DNA from: Lentibacillus populi
Lineage (GTDB): Bacteria; Bacillota; Bacilli; Bacillales; Amphibacillaceae
Direction: 5' to 3'
Length of the DNA stretch: 64,000 nucleotides
Assembly (NCBI GenBank): GCA_014642895.1
Contig: BMJD01000001.1
Span: 297,402-361,401 of the forward strand
The notes beneath the pieces were generated by a model, which made no database searches, was not told the origin of the DNA, and saw nothing but the letters and a program-made list of their open reading frames with translations. The translations under genes and the position numbers were made by a program. Position 1 is the first letter of the stretch, and each line of letters starts with the position of its first letter. This document shows positions 35,769-45,079 of this stretch, one piece after another.

Positions 35769-36341
35769 TTGAATAAACCTGAATTAAGGCAATCCATTAT
35801 TACCTATTTAAAACAGCTGTCAACAGTAGAAAAACAAACCATTGAAAAGAAACTGGCAAGTTATCTAATTACGCTTGACACGTGGAAACAGGCCAAAACA
35901 GTCGGAATTACAATTTCACAACAATTGGAATGGGATACAAAGCCGATTATTGAAACAGCATGGGAAGAAGGAAAAACCGTTTGTGTTCCGAAATGCCTGC
36001 CAAAAGAGAAAAAGCTGATCTTTTACGAGTTTTACACTTATAACCAACTGGAGACGGTTTATTATCATTTATTGGAACCAAAACCTGACGAATCGATAGA
36101 GGTAGAGAAGGACAACATAGATTTGCTGCTTGTTCCAGGACTGCTTTTTGATAAAAAAGGCTATCGCATCGGATTTGGTGGCGGGTATTATGATCGTTTT
36201 TTAAGTGATTTCCCGAATCAAACGGTTTCTATAACAAGTGAACGTCAAGTCGTTGATCAGCTGCCGAAAGAATCATTTGATATACCTGTCAGCCGGATTT
36301 TAACTGAAAACGGACTGGCCAACCAGGGGGATTTATTATGA
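35769..36341 (+). CDS. yqgN: 5-formyltetrahydrofolate cyclo-ligase
   Basis: 190 residues from TTG at 35769. The C-terminal signature DLLLVPGLLFDKKGYRIGFGGGYYDRFL is diagnostic. It converts 5-formyl-THF to 5,10-methenyl-THF using ATP. The open frame continues upstream to 35661, but that part lies in the rpmG terminator and is not expected to be translated. The 3' end overlaps the next gene by 4 bases (ATGA). Confidence 0.92.
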   Translation: MNKPELRQSIITYLKQLSTVEKQTIEKKLASYLITLDTWKQAKTVGITISQQLEWDTKPIIETAWEEGKTVCVPKCLPKEKKLIFYEFYTYNQLETVYYHLLEPKPDESIEVEKDNIDLLLVPGLLFDKKGYRIGFGGGYYDRFLSDFPNQTVSITSERQVVDQLPKESFDIPVSRILTENGLANQGDLL

Positions 36342-37351
36342 ATCAAAAGCGTTACTCCCGGCAGTTATTATTTGCACCTATTCGGAAAACCGGGCAAAAG
36401 ATGTTGGCGGAAAGCACTGTCCTTGTCGTGGGTGCAGGAGCATTAGGGACGGTCATTAGCAATCATCTTGTTCGGGCGGGTGTCGGAACTGTTCGGATTG
36501 TGGATCGGGATTATGTTGAATTAAGCAATTTGCAGCGGCAAATGTTGTTTGACGAAGATGATGTAAAGGAAGCACTTCCGAAAGCAATTGCAGCAAAAAG
36601 AAAGCTGCAAAAGATAAATAGCGAGATTAGTATTGAAGCAATTATTGACAATGTGACAAGCGAAAATATCGACGCGCATATGGAAGGCGTCGATGTTGTG
36701 ATGGATGGAACTGACAATTTCACGACACGTTTCCTGTTGAATGATAGCTGCTTTAAGAAAAATATACCTTTTTCCTATGGTGGTGTTGTAAGTGCAAGGG
36801 GAATGACAACATTGTTTGTTCCTGGTGAGACACCATGCCTGCGCTGTATCACCAAGGAAGAGGCAGAAAACGGACAAACATGTGATACGGTTGGTGTGAT
36901 CGGGCCTGCTGTTGATATGATCGCATCAATTGAGGTTATCGAGGTGCTTAAATATTTGACAGGCAATAAAAGCGCGCTGCGTAATACATTAAAAACAATT
37001 GATTTCTGGTTTAATACACAATTCGAGATAAAATTGACCAAAGTAAACCCGGAATGTTTAACGTGTCAAAAAAAGGAGTTCCCAGCATTACAGAAAAAAG
37101 TACAGGATCTGGAGACCGTGTTGTGTGGTCGAAACACAGTGCAAATACATCAAAGAGCGGAATGGGACCTGGAAAAGCTGGAAGATCGGCTGGCAAAGAT
37201 CATGACAATAAAACGAACTCCGTTTTTACTGAAAGCACAAATTAGTAATGGTGCAACTTTTGTCATCTTTCCAGATGGCCGTGTACTTGTACAAGGAACA
37301 GAGGACATCACCAAGGCAAGGACATTATATGATCGATACATTGGATCCTGA
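36338..37351 (+). CDS. ThiF/MoeB/HesA-family adenylyltransferase
   Basis: 337 residues. N-terminal RYSRQLLF, nucleotide loop VVGAGALGT, DRDYVELSNLQRQMLF and the GTDNF motif are those of E1-like enzymes. Two CXXC pairs (CLRC and CLTC) form the structural zinc site. These enzymes adenylate the C-terminal glycine of sulfur carriers such as MoaD or ThiS. The last about 80 residues are not a rhodanese. No carrier or cofactor gene is nearby, so the substrate is open. Confidence 0.87.
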   Translation: MNQKRYSRQLLFAPIRKTGQKMLAESTVLVVGAGALGTVISNHLVRAGVGTVRIVDRDYVELSNLQRQMLFDEDDVKEALPKAIAAKRKLQKINSEISIEAIIDNVTSENIDAHMEGVDVVMDGTDNFTTRFLLNDSCFKKNIPFSYGGVVSARGMTTLFVPGETPCLRCITKEEAENGQTCDTVGVIGPAVDMIASIEVIEVLKYLTGNKSALRNTLKTIDFWFNTQFEIKLTKVNPECLTCQKKEFPALQKKVQDLETVLCGRNTVQIHQRAEWDLEKLEDRLAKIMTIKRTPFLLKAQISNGATFVIFPDGRVLVQGTEDITKARTLYDRYIGS

Positions 37352-37417
37352 TGCATAAAACGCCTGTTGCTGACAAATAATTAATAACACCACTACCAAA
37401 CAGAAAAGGGTGTTTAC

Positions 37418-37615
37418 ATGCGGGCGATATTAATTTTCGCTGCGATTGCTGCAGCTGTATCCGTACTATATAAATGGCGTTACAGATTGATTAACACAAT
37501 ACTTGCAATAAGTTTTTTACGTCGAATGGTGATAGCTATCACCATGAATATGCCGGAAATAAAAGAGAAAGTCCTGTCTAGTTTCTTTAAAAAACCAGCA
37601 GGCAGCAATAATTGA
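37418..37615 (+). CDS. yqgO: Small YqgO-like membrane protein
   Basis: 65 residues with two hydrophobic stretches (about 3-17 and 24-43) and a charged tail. It lies just before gluP as does yqgO in Bacillus subtilis. Function unknown. Confidence 0.68.
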   Translation: MRAILIFAAIAAAVSVLYKWRYRLINTILAISFLRRMVIAITMNMPEIKEKVLSSFFKKPAGSNN

Positions 37616-37617
37616 AA

Positions 37618-37645
37618 GAAGTTGATTTTCAGCTTCTTTTTTTGT
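37618..37645 (+). terminator. Rho-independent terminator
   Basis: GAAGTTGA / TCAGCTTC stem with one wobble pair followed by seven T. Confidence 0.8.
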
Positions 37646-37701
37646 TTTTGTTACGTAATTTTTTACAAGTTCTGTTATGATGGTTTTTAGGTGGTGACAA
37701 C

Positions 37702-39246
37702 ATGTATGTGAATGAACAGTATACGATGTATCGATTAGCATATCACTTAGTAAAAGATGACCGGTTTGAAGTACTCCATATCAATGACAATCAGGAGGAA
37801 ATTTGGCTGGAGCGTTATGCGAATAAACAATCACAAATCATTCGTTTGCTGCATCATGGATTCGACTGGAAAAACCATTTAAAAAAAGACATTGCAATCG
37901 TATTCCAAAAAACGAAAGCAATGAAACGATTACTGCAGGGAAAAAACGTACAAGTACATAATGTATATGTATCCTCTCATGCTCCGGTAGATGATTGGGA
38001 GGAACTAAAGATGCCAATGCAATTGAATGAAAAAAATCCGGTAAAAATGAATGTTTATTATGTGGATGATGAAAGCGGGGAGGAAGAATTAAGCAGACTT
38101 TACCGGGATGTGGATGGGTCGGTACATAATAAAACCGCTACCCCGACAGATAGTGAGAAGGAAGAACAAATCAGTTATTATCAAAAACAGTTAACAAACA
38201 GTTTATACAATAAACAAAAAGAAGCGGAAACTGTTTTTTCTCACGGAAAACCATTTTTAACATACTTGCTGCTTCTAGTTAATATTTTGATGTTTTTTTT
38301 GCTGGAGATAAATGGTGGTAGTACTGCAACACAAAATCTGATTGACTATGGTGCTAAATATAACCCCGCCATTATGGACGGGGAATGGTGGCGGATTGTT
38401 TCCTCGATGTTTTTGCATATCGGTTTACTGCACTTATTTATGAATATGCTGGCATTGTATTATTTAGGACCGGGCGTCGAGCGGATTTATGGTTCGGGGC
38501 GATTTATAATCATTTATTTTCTTTCCGGAATAGGTGCTGGATTGGCCAGTTTTGCCATGTCGGCAAATGTCTCAGCTGGAGCATCCGGTGCATTGTTTGG
38601 CCTGTTCGGGGCGTTATTATTTTTCGGTCTTAACTACAAAAAAATCTTCTTACAGACAATGGGAAAAGGGATTCTTGTATTGATCGCTGCTAATATTATT
38701 TTTGGTTTTTCCGTTCCGCAAATTGACAACAGTGCGCATATTGGCGGGTTAATTACCGGATTTATTGCCTCGGCACTCGTCGGTCTGCCAAAAAAACGGA
38801 AATTTTTAACACAGGTTTTCGGATTCGCGTTATATGTGTTCTTGATAGCAGGATTAACTATATTCGGAATCCACAATAACGAAAATAGTGCATCCTACCA
38901 ATTATTGAAGATCGAGGAATTGATGCATGAAGATAATTTTCCGGCAATTATTGATCATGCTACGAAAGGACTGGAAAACCCAGGTGATTTGCGGGCGTCA
39001 CTCCTGTTCCAGCGTTCCTATGCCTACATTCAATTGGGTAAAACTGATTTAGCTGTTGGTGATCTGGAAAAAGTTGTTGAATTAACAAACGAGATGCCTG
39101 AAGCTTATTATAACCTGGCAATGCTGTATATGAATCAAGGCAAAAACGATGAGGCACAACAAATGGTGAAAAAAGCATATGACCTGAAACCGGATGATAA
39201 ACAGTATCAGGATTTATATGAAAAGATAACAGGTCAGAAACCCTAG
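37702..39246 (+). CDS. gluP: Rhomboid intramembrane serine protease (GluP/YqgP)
   Basis: 514 residues. A large cytoplasmic N-terminal domain (about 1-175) is followed by a rhomboid core of seven helices (about 182-390). The catalytic Ser is in SAGASGALFGLFG and the His in DNSAHIGGLITG. HLFMNMLALYYLG is the L1-helix signature. Two TPR-like repeats end the protein (about 430-510). In Bacillus subtilis it cleaves membrane proteins and assists magnesium-transporter turnover. Confidence 0.95.
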   Translation: MYVNEQYTMYRLAYHLVKDDRFEVLHINDNQEEIWLERYANKQSQIIRLLHHGFDWKNHLKKDIAIVFQKTKAMKRLLQGKNVQVHNVYVSSHAPVDDWEELKMPMQLNEKNPVKMNVYYVDDESGEEELSRLYRDVDGSVHNKTATPTDSEKEEQISYYQKQLTNSLYNKQKEAETVFSHGKPFLTYLLLLVNILMFFLLEINGGSTATQNLIDYGAKYNPAIMDGEWWRIVSSMFLHIGLLHLFMNMLALYYLGPGVERIYGSGRFIIIYFLSGIGAGLASFAMSANVSAGASGALFGLFGALLFFGLNYKKIFLQTMGKGILVLIAANIIFGFSVPQIDNSAHIGGLITGFIASALVGLPKKRKFLTQVFGFALYVFLIAGLTIFGIHNNENSASYQLLKIEELMHEDNFPAIIDHATKGLENPGDLRASLLFQRSYAYIQLGKTDLAVGDLEKVVELTNEMPEAYYNLAMLYMNQGKNDEAQQMVKKAYDLKPDDKQYQDLYEKITGQKP

Positions 39247-39256
39247 TAAATAAAAT

Positions 39257-39298
39257 AATGAGCGTCTTGGCACGATTTACAGTAATGAGACGCTCATT
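39257..39298. terminator. Bidirectional hairpin between gluP and the opposing gene
   Basis: AATGAGCGTCT pairs perfectly with AGACGCTCATT. It lies between two convergent genes. Confidence 0.65.
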
Positions 39299-39308
39299 GA
39301 ATACCCAC

Positions 39309-40169
39309 TTAAAATCGTTGGATGAGTTTCTCCATTTTGCCGTCCAGCTGGTATAAAACCATCAGGTGGGTACGGTCTTTGGCAAATAAAACAAGGGGGA
39401 TATAGCTTGATTTTAAATTATTTGTTCCAGATGATGCAGGGATAATGTAATTTTTATACAGTCCTTCCCACAGCTGGCCAATAGTCCGGTCTGTTTCCTC
39501 TTGGGTCAGATCCGGTAAACTTTCCCGATTATATTTGTGCAATGCTGTCAGCGGGATAATATCATAGGATTCATTTTCAATCTGAAAGTGCCGCATTAAT
39601 TTGTTCCAGTGATAAAGCAATTGTTGTTTCGTCGTGACATCCAGTAATTCTTTCCACTCCATTGCAAATCTGTTTTTGGGTGACTGAAATGATTGAACTG
39701 GCGTTGTTGGTGAATCAACCACATATAATTCATCGTAGGACATCGCTTGCATACTTTTTATTTTATCATCTGGATAATGAATTTCACCATGATGATAGGA
39801 TATCGCCTGAAAATAGCTGCTGTCCTCACTAGTAAGATCCTTCTGCAAGCTTATCGAATCCGCATTTTCTCCCCACCTGCTAATAACACCTCTAAGTCTG
39901 CCGTTATCATACAATAGTGATGCATCCTGACGCAGATATACTTGTTTGCTGCTCTTTGACTGGCTTGTCCAGCTTATTTCGTATTGCCTGTTATTTTTTT
40001 CCTGAATGAATTCTATTTCGGTAGCAGCCGATGTAAAAGTTGTTTCCTGATCAATTGGGAAATAAATAATTGTTGGAACGGAATGCATCCGTTGCAAAAA
40101 GATATAGCCGGTTAAACAAACGAACAGGGTTAATATAGAAACGAACAGCCATTTATTCAATGTTCTCAT
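39309..40169 (-). CDS. Membrane-anchored protein of unknown function
   Basis: 286 residues. One N-terminal membrane helix (about 7-25) and a long extracytoplasmic part with no cysteine and no domain I recognise. The C-terminus (PLVLFAKDRTHLMVLYQLDGKMEKLIQRF) looks beta-rich. It sits convergent to gluP and divergent from yqgQ-glcK. It has no counterpart that I recall at this site in Bacillus subtilis, so it may be specific to halotolerant relatives. Confidence 0.7.
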   Translation of the reverse strand: MRTLNKWLFVSILTLFVCLTGYIFLQRMHSVPTIIYFPIDQETTFTSAATEIEFIQEKNNRQYEISWTSQSKSSKQVYLRQDASLLYDNGRLRGVISRWGENADSISLQKDLTSEDSSYFQAISYHHGEIHYPDDKIKSMQAMSYDELYVVDSPTTPVQSFQSPKNRFAMEWKELLDVTTKQQLLYHWNKLMRHFQIENESYDIIPLTALHKYNRESLPDLTQEETDRTIGQLWEGLYKNYIIPASSGTNNLKSSYIPLVLFAKDRTHLMVLYQLDGKMEKLIQRF

Positions 40170-40338
40170 CCTTTAGCAAACTTGTCTATATTAAGGTGTA
40201 TGATAAAAGTTAAACGGTTATGCCGTAAAATCTGAGTGTTATGATCAATAAGCAAGTTTTTTTGTTTTTTGAAAAAAGTAATGGTTGGCTTTACCATTTT
40301 CAAATTGAATTTGGTATAATATAGATTGGTGATCTAGG

Positions 40339-40560
40339 GTGAAAACAGTTTATGATGTACAACAGTTATTAAAAAGGTTTGGAACGATTATTTATATAGG
40401 TGATCGACTTGCTGAACTCGAGTTAATGGAAGCGGAAATAAAGGATTTATACCACTCACAATGCATTCATGCAGATGAGTACAAGCTGGCATTATTAATC
40501 CTTCGAAACGAAAGTGCACAACTCCGTAAAGAAAAAGGGAGCGATTTTCAAAGTGAATAA
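40339..40560 (+). CDS. yqgQ: DUF910 family protein YqgQ
   Basis: 73 residues, a small three-helix protein (KTVYDVQQLLKRFGTIIYIGDRLAELELMEAEIKDLY). It precedes glcK in many Bacillaceae. Possible nucleic-acid binding has been suggested for the family; function unknown. GTG start behind GATCTAGGGTG-type sequence; overlaps glcK by 8 bases. Confidence 0.87.
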   Translation: MKTVYDVQQLLKRFGTIIYIGDRLAELELMEAEIKDLYHSQCIHADEYKLALLILRNESAQLRKEKGSDFQSE

Positions 40561-41515
40561 GATCATAATTGGTGTTGATATTGGTGGAACAACAAGTAAA
40601 ATCGGATTACTTGATCAACAGGGAATAATACAGGACAAATGGGAGATTCCCACTATAAAGGCGAATAATGGCGAATCAATTGTAACCGACATCTGGGATT
40701 CGATCACGGATAAGTTGAAAACGGTTCAGTTTAAACAAATACTTGGAATTGGTATAGGTGCTCCGGGATTCATTGATGGAGCAACCGGACTGGTGTATGA
40801 AGCTGTAAATATTGGATGGAAGAAGAACTTCCAGCTGGCAAAGCTATTTTCAGAGATTACTAAACTTCCGGTATTTGTTGAAAATGATGCCAATATTGCA
40901 GTGTTAGGTGAAAATTGGAAAGGTGCAGGCAATCATTCGGAAAATTTAATTGCCATAACACTTGGAACCGGGGTTGGCGGCGGGATAATCGCGAATGGCG
41001 AAATATTAAATGGTGTCAATGGTACTGCTGGTGAGATTGGTCATATAACGGTTGACCCTGACGGCTTTTCTTGTAATTGTGGAAAAAAAGGCTGTTTAGA
41101 GACGATTGCATCGGCAACCGGGATTGTCAGGCAGGCAAAGGAGCTGGCTAAACAAGCACCTGACAGCAGACTGGCCTCATTATTGCAGGAATCCGGATCC
41201 ATTACGGCTAAAGATGTATTTTCTTTAGCTGGACAAGGTGACTTGCTTTCGAAGACAGTAATCGAACGGACAGGTGATGTACTTGGATTTGCCATTGCTA
41301 ATTTAGCCACGGTTATTAATCCATCGATTATACTTATTGGCGGTGGTGTATCAAAGGCGGGCGATCAATTAATAACAATCATAAAATCCGCCTTTCATAA
41401 ATATGCTTTACCTAGAGTAAGCGACGTATGTGATATTAAAGTTGCCCAGCTGGGGAATGATGCAGGTATTATTGGAGCAGCATATTTGGTCCTGCAAAAA
41501 TCGGGAATTAATTAA
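40553..41515 (+). CDS. glcK: ROK-family glucokinase
   Basis: 320 residues. ATP-phosphate motif DIGGTTSKIGL, sugar-binding VENDANIAVLGE and EIGHITV, and the ROK zinc site CNCGKKGCLE are all visible. It phosphorylates glucose, supporting glycolysis from unphosphorylated sugar. GTG at 40553 is chosen (AAAGGGAG about 10 bases before), inside the 3' end of yqgQ. Confidence 0.95.
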   Translation: MNKIIIGVDIGGTTSKIGLLDQQGIIQDKWEIPTIKANNGESIVTDIWDSITDKLKTVQFKQILGIGIGAPGFIDGATGLVYEAVNIGWKKNFQLAKLFSEITKLPVFVENDANIAVLGENWKGAGNHSENLIAITLGTGVGGGIIANGEILNGVNGTAGEIGHITVDPDGFSCNCGKKGCLETIASATGIVRQAKELAKQAPDSRLASLLQESGSITAKDVFSLAGQGDLLSKTVIERTGDVLGFAIANLATVINPSIILIGGGVSKAGDQLITIIKSAFHKYALPRVSDVCDIKVAQLGNDAGIIGAAYLVLQKSGIN

Positions 41516-41733
41516 GGAGTCGTGTCAATCATTCTGGCAAATCATAAACATGGTAAAATGAAGCGCCATTCAATGGTTTAATTATTCGTTATTGTGGAAT
41601 AAACATAGAATAAAAATACAAATTTTATGAAACCTTATTTCCTTTTAACACGTCCTATCACATAGGGATAGGGGTAACTCGACTTTTAAAAGTATGACTG
41701 TAAGAATGTATTATAGAAATAAACAATTTTAAG

Positions 41734-41909
41734 AGGATGTTCAAAAAGTCACCAAAAAGCAGCGAATCTCCAGAGTTGGCAGTAGAGGATTTTCTGCTAG
41801 AATCGGCCGCGCCAATCGCCAACAGCAGAAGTCAACACGTCCTGTAAGCTTGGTGCCGGGAGCTACGCCGTCTCGACCAAGACTCAGGTTCGGTGACTTT
41901 TTGAACACG
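41734..41909 (+). repeat. MITE-like repeat with TGTTCAAAAAG ends, copy C
   Basis: Left GAGGATGTTCAAAAAGTCACC and right GGTGACTTTTTGAACACG form a perfect 17-bp terminal inverted repeat, the best preserved of the family. The inner hairpin CTGCT...AGCAG and CGTCTCGACC blocks are present. The flank 41516-41733 shows no gene. Confidence 0.87.
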
Positions 41910-41944
41910 CTTTAAAGGTTTGTTTATTTGTAGGAGGATACAAA

Positions 41945-43843
41945 ATGAACGTTAAACGAATCAAAATTCCATTATTTATCATTGCGACGCTGTTGTTTGG
42001 GGTAAAGACTTATATTGTTTACCGCTTTATGTTTACTATTGAAATAGATAACTCCATGCAGGAATTAATCCTGCTTATTAATCCATTTGTTTCGGGATTT
42101 TTAGTGTTTGCACTGAGTGTATGGTTTAAAAAACAATCGCGGCAAATGAAATTTTTACGCTACACGGCTTTAATTGGCACATTAATCCTTTACTTTAATC
42201 TAGTATTCTATCGTTCTTTTACTGACTTCATTACGATACCGCAACTGTTTCAGGGCAGCAATATGGGAGATTTGGGATCAAGTATTCTGACACTGATTAA
42301 GGCTTATGATATTTTCCTGTTTTTGGATGTTGCACTGATTTGGTATTTAAGCAAGAAAAATGCAGGAAGCAGTGCGGTGAAATATCCAAGAAGCGGAAAA
42401 GTTTTTGCTTTGGCAATGTCTCTGGTATTACTGGCGGGCAACTTTTTCTTAGCCGAAATGGAGCGGCCGCAATTATTTACCCGGGCATTTGACAGGGAAT
42501 ATCTTGTGAAAAATATTGGGTTGTTTAATTACCATATTTATGATTTCGCTGTCCATTCTAAAGTAAAGACGCAGCGGGTTTTTGCTGATGGAACCGAACT
42601 GCCGGAAATAAAAGACTATGTGGATTCGTTAAGAAGTGATAAGCAATCTGATTTGTACGGGATTGCTGAAGGGAAAAATGTGATTTTTATTTCTGCAGAA
42701 TCATTGCAGACCTTTGTCATTAATAACGAGGTGAATGGTGAAGAAATCACACCATTTTTAAATAGCTTGGTTGATGATAAAGATACGTACTACTTCGAAA
42801 ACTTTTATCATCAAACGATGCAGGGGAAGACGTCGGATTCTGAATTTTTAACCGCTAATTCACTGTATCCGTTACCCCGGGGAGCAGTATTTTTTACCCA
42901 TGGGCAAAATGATTACCATGCACTTCCGGAGATGTTGAATGAGGAAGGATACTATACGGCATCATTTCACGCAAATAATAAAAGTTTTTGGAACCGGGAT
43001 CAAATGTATGACAGTTTAGGGTTTGATCATTTCTATGGTGATGAATCATATGAAGTAACAAAGGATAATTCAATTGGCTGGGGACTGAAGGATAAACCGT
43101 TTTTTGAACAATCGATAAAATATTTGCAAGCGCTGGATCAACCGTTTTATACAAAGTTTATTACCTTGACCAATCATTTCCCATTTGACCTTGACGAAGA
43201 GGACAGATCAATTGAGCCATATGATTCCAACTCGAATACGCTAAATAACTATTTCCCTACGGTGAGGTATATGGATGAGTCGATCGAGCAATTCTTCAAT
43301 CAGTTGAAAGATGCCGGTCTTTATGAGGATTCTATTATTATCATCATGGGAGACCATTACGGAATCAGTGCAAATCATAATAAGGCAATGAGTCAGTATT
43401 TGGAAAAAGAAGAAATAACACCATATGATCACATTCAATTGCAGCGAGTACCATTCTTTATTCATATACCAGGTTCCGGGAAGGGAAAAGTAATGTCAGA
43501 GGTTTCCGGACAAATTGATATTAAACCAACCATTTTACATTTACTTGGTATTGATACAGAAAATGATATTTACTTTGGTAACGATCTGTTCAGTGATGAC
43601 CGGAAAGGATATATCGCACAACGAAACGGTGACTTTATCAGTGATAAATATATTTCAACAGAAGGTATCTGTTATAATCGGGAGACCGGTGAGCCGATAG
43701 AGGAGGACCAAACGATCACTGAAACGGATACAGAGAGTCCGTGTACTGCGATCGAGGAAAAAGTAACCAATGAACTGGGCTATTCAGATGATATTATTTA
43801 TGGCGATTTATTTCGCTTTGTTGATTTTACAGGAAGTGACTAA
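41945..43843 (+). CDS. yqgS: Lipoteichoic acid synthase family protein (LtaS/YqgS type)
   Basis: 632 residues. Five membrane helices (to about residue 165) precede an extracellular sulfatase-fold domain. Metal and catalytic residues are visible: ISAESLQ, the nucleophile Thr in MQGKTSDSEF, and the metal-binding GDHYG. It polymerises glycerol phosphate from phosphatidylglycerol. A cluster of acidic residues at the C-terminus is typical of halotolerant bacteria. Start ATG behind AGGAGG. Confidence 0.93.
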   Translation: MNVKRIKIPLFIIATLLFGVKTYIVYRFMFTIEIDNSMQELILLINPFVSGFLVFALSVWFKKQSRQMKFLRYTALIGTLILYFNLVFYRSFTDFITIPQLFQGSNMGDLGSSILTLIKAYDIFLFLDVALIWYLSKKNAGSSAVKYPRSGKVFALAMSLVLLAGNFFLAEMERPQLFTRAFDREYLVKNIGLFNYHIYDFAVHSKVKTQRVFADGTELPEIKDYVDSLRSDKQSDLYGIAEGKNVIFISAESLQTFVINNEVNGEEITPFLNSLVDDKDTYYFENFYHQTMQGKTSDSEFLTANSLYPLPRGAVFFTHGQNDYHALPEMLNEEGYYTASFHANNKSFWNRDQMYDSLGFDHFYGDESYEVTKDNSIGWGLKDKPFFEQSIKYLQALDQPFYTKFITLTNHFPFDLDEEDRSIEPYDSNSNTLNNYFPTVRYMDESIEQFFNQLKDAGLYEDSIIIIMGDHYGISANHNKAMSQYLEKEEITPYDHIQLQRVPFFIHIPGSGKGKVMSEVSGQIDIKPTILHLLGIDTENDIYFGNDLFSDDRKGYIAQRNGDFISDKYISTEGICYNRETGEPIEEDQTITETDTESPCTAIEEKVTNELGYSDDIIYGDLFRFVDFTGSD

Positions 43844-43849
43844 ATTAGT

Positions 43850-43888
43850 AAAAGCTGATTTGCCATCTGGTGAATCAGCTTTTTGTTT
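43850..43888 (+). terminator. Rho-independent terminator
   Basis: AAAAGCTGATT...AATCAGCTTTTT with loop TGCCATCTGGTG. Confidence 0.87.
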
Positions 43889-43969
43889 AAACTGCCTAAA
43901 TTGGTGGTTTCAGACGAGTCTATGAGGACTGTCCAGTTAATGATATCGTGATAAAATGTTTGATATTCT

Positions 43970-44040
43970 GAACAAAGGCACTGGAGCCGGACGTGGCTTA
44001 CTCTGCTGAGAACAGAATAGAGCCTAAATTTATATCCTTT
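43970..44040 (-). repeat. HMR repeat, copy f (both ends kept, centre deleted)
   Basis: Plus-strand GAACAAAGGC, the outer right end seen in copy d, is joined directly to ACTGGAGCCGGACGTGGCTTA, the left-end block, and continues to AATAGAGCCTAAATTTATA. All cassettes and cores are lost. Confidence 0.72.
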
Positions 44041-44054
44041 CTTATATATGGACG

Positions 44055-44088
44055 AAAAAAAGCCGACTCCTTGAACAAGTCAGCTTTA
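44055..44088 (-). terminator. Terminator of the minus-strand yqgW gene
   Basis: On the minus strand AAAGCTGACT / AGTCGGCTTT with one wobble pair is followed by TTTTT. Confidence 0.8.
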
Positions 44089-44111
44089 CGATTATCCCAA
44101 TTCAGTATTCT

Positions 44112-44282
44112 TCAGCCAGTGATTTCTGCAATGATCGTTGCAATCGAGAAAAAGCCAAATGCTACTGCTGCGATTGCAGAAAAAACTAGTGCGAAAAGAT
44201 TTTTGTATTTTAATTGACGGATTACGGATATTACGGCCAATATCGCAACGATTAATAATATACTTGCTAAAACTATTCTCAT
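44112..44282 (-). CDS. yqgW: DUF2759 small membrane protein (YqgW-like)
   Basis: 56 residues. Two hydrophobic helices (about 2-20 and 30-52) flank IRQLKYKNLFA. GGAGGAAGG precedes the ATG on the minus strand and a terminator follows the stop. YqgW/DUF2759 lies at the equivalent place, before yqgX, in Bacillus subtilis. Function unknown. Confidence 0.8.
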   Translation of the reverse strand: MRIVLASILLIVAILAVISVIRQLKYKNLFALVFSAIAAVAFGFFSIATIIAEITG

Positions 44283-44455
44283 ACCTGTCCTTCCTCCTTG
44301 AAAAATTCCATGTTGTTCAGTTGATATGGAAATTACGTTTGTATTATTATGTAACTAAACAGTGCTATTATTATTTTATAGTAAATTGTTATATTTGTCG
44401 AGGCTTATAGGCTGTATTTTAGAACAATTTTCAAAGATGATAAGGAGGAGTCAGA

Positions 44456-45079
44456 ATGAAAATAAAAGAAATGTCATTAGGTCCGCTTGGTACAAATTGT
44501 TATATTGTGTATGATGATCAGCATGCACTTGTAATAGATCCTGGGGGCGATGCAGATCAAATCATCTCCTTTTTAACAATGGAAAGCATCGAACCGAAAG
44601 CCATTTTATTAACGCATGCTCATTTTGATCATATTGGTGGGGTTGAACCGTTACGGTCTTACTATGGTATCAATGTGTTACTGCACGATAATGAGGCAGC
44701 CTGGCTGGAGGATCCGGGGTTAAACGGTTCAGCATTATTTATTGGAGAAGAAATTAAAACAAAAAAAGCAGAGCAGCCACTTAAACCAGGCACTCGAACG
44801 ATTTCGTCATTTACTTTTGACATTTTACATACTCCAGGACATTCTCCAGGAAGTGTCAGCCTGGTATTTTCTAATGAGAAAATCGTTTTCGGTGGGGATG
44901 CGCTGTTTCAGCATGGGATTGGACGAACTGATTTGCCGGGTGGAGATTTTGAGCAATTGATTCAAAGCATTCAGCAGAAACTTTATCTATTGGATGATTC
45001 GTATGTCGTTTACCCTGGCCATGGACCTGCTACAACGATTGCTGAAGAAAAACGGAATAATCCTTTTGTTCAAAGATAA
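44456..45079 (+). CDS. yqgX: MBL-fold metallo-hydrolase (YqgX, glyoxalase II-like)
   Basis: 207 residues. The metal-binding motif THAHFDHIGG, the HTPGHSPGS His and the final YPGHGPATTI are intact, so two zinc ions can be bound. Related Bacillus proteins act as low-activity glyoxalase II in methylglyoxal detoxification. RBS AAGGAGGAG. Confidence 0.92.
   Translation: MKIKEMSLGPLGTNCYIVYDDQHALVIDPGGDADQIISFLTMESIEPKAILLTHAHFDHIGGVEPLRSYYGINVLLHDNEAAWLEDPGLNGSALFIGEEIKTKKAEQPLKPGTRTISSFTFDILHTPGHSPGSVSLVFSNEKIVFGGDALFQHGIGRTDLPGGDFEQLIQSIQQKLYLLDDSYVVYPGHGPATTIAEEKRNNPFVQR

Noticed and set aside
41734..41909. MITE-like repeats as ordinary terminators
   Set aside because: They are too long, share inner sequence across copies and have 17-19 bp terminal inverted repeats typical of transposons.
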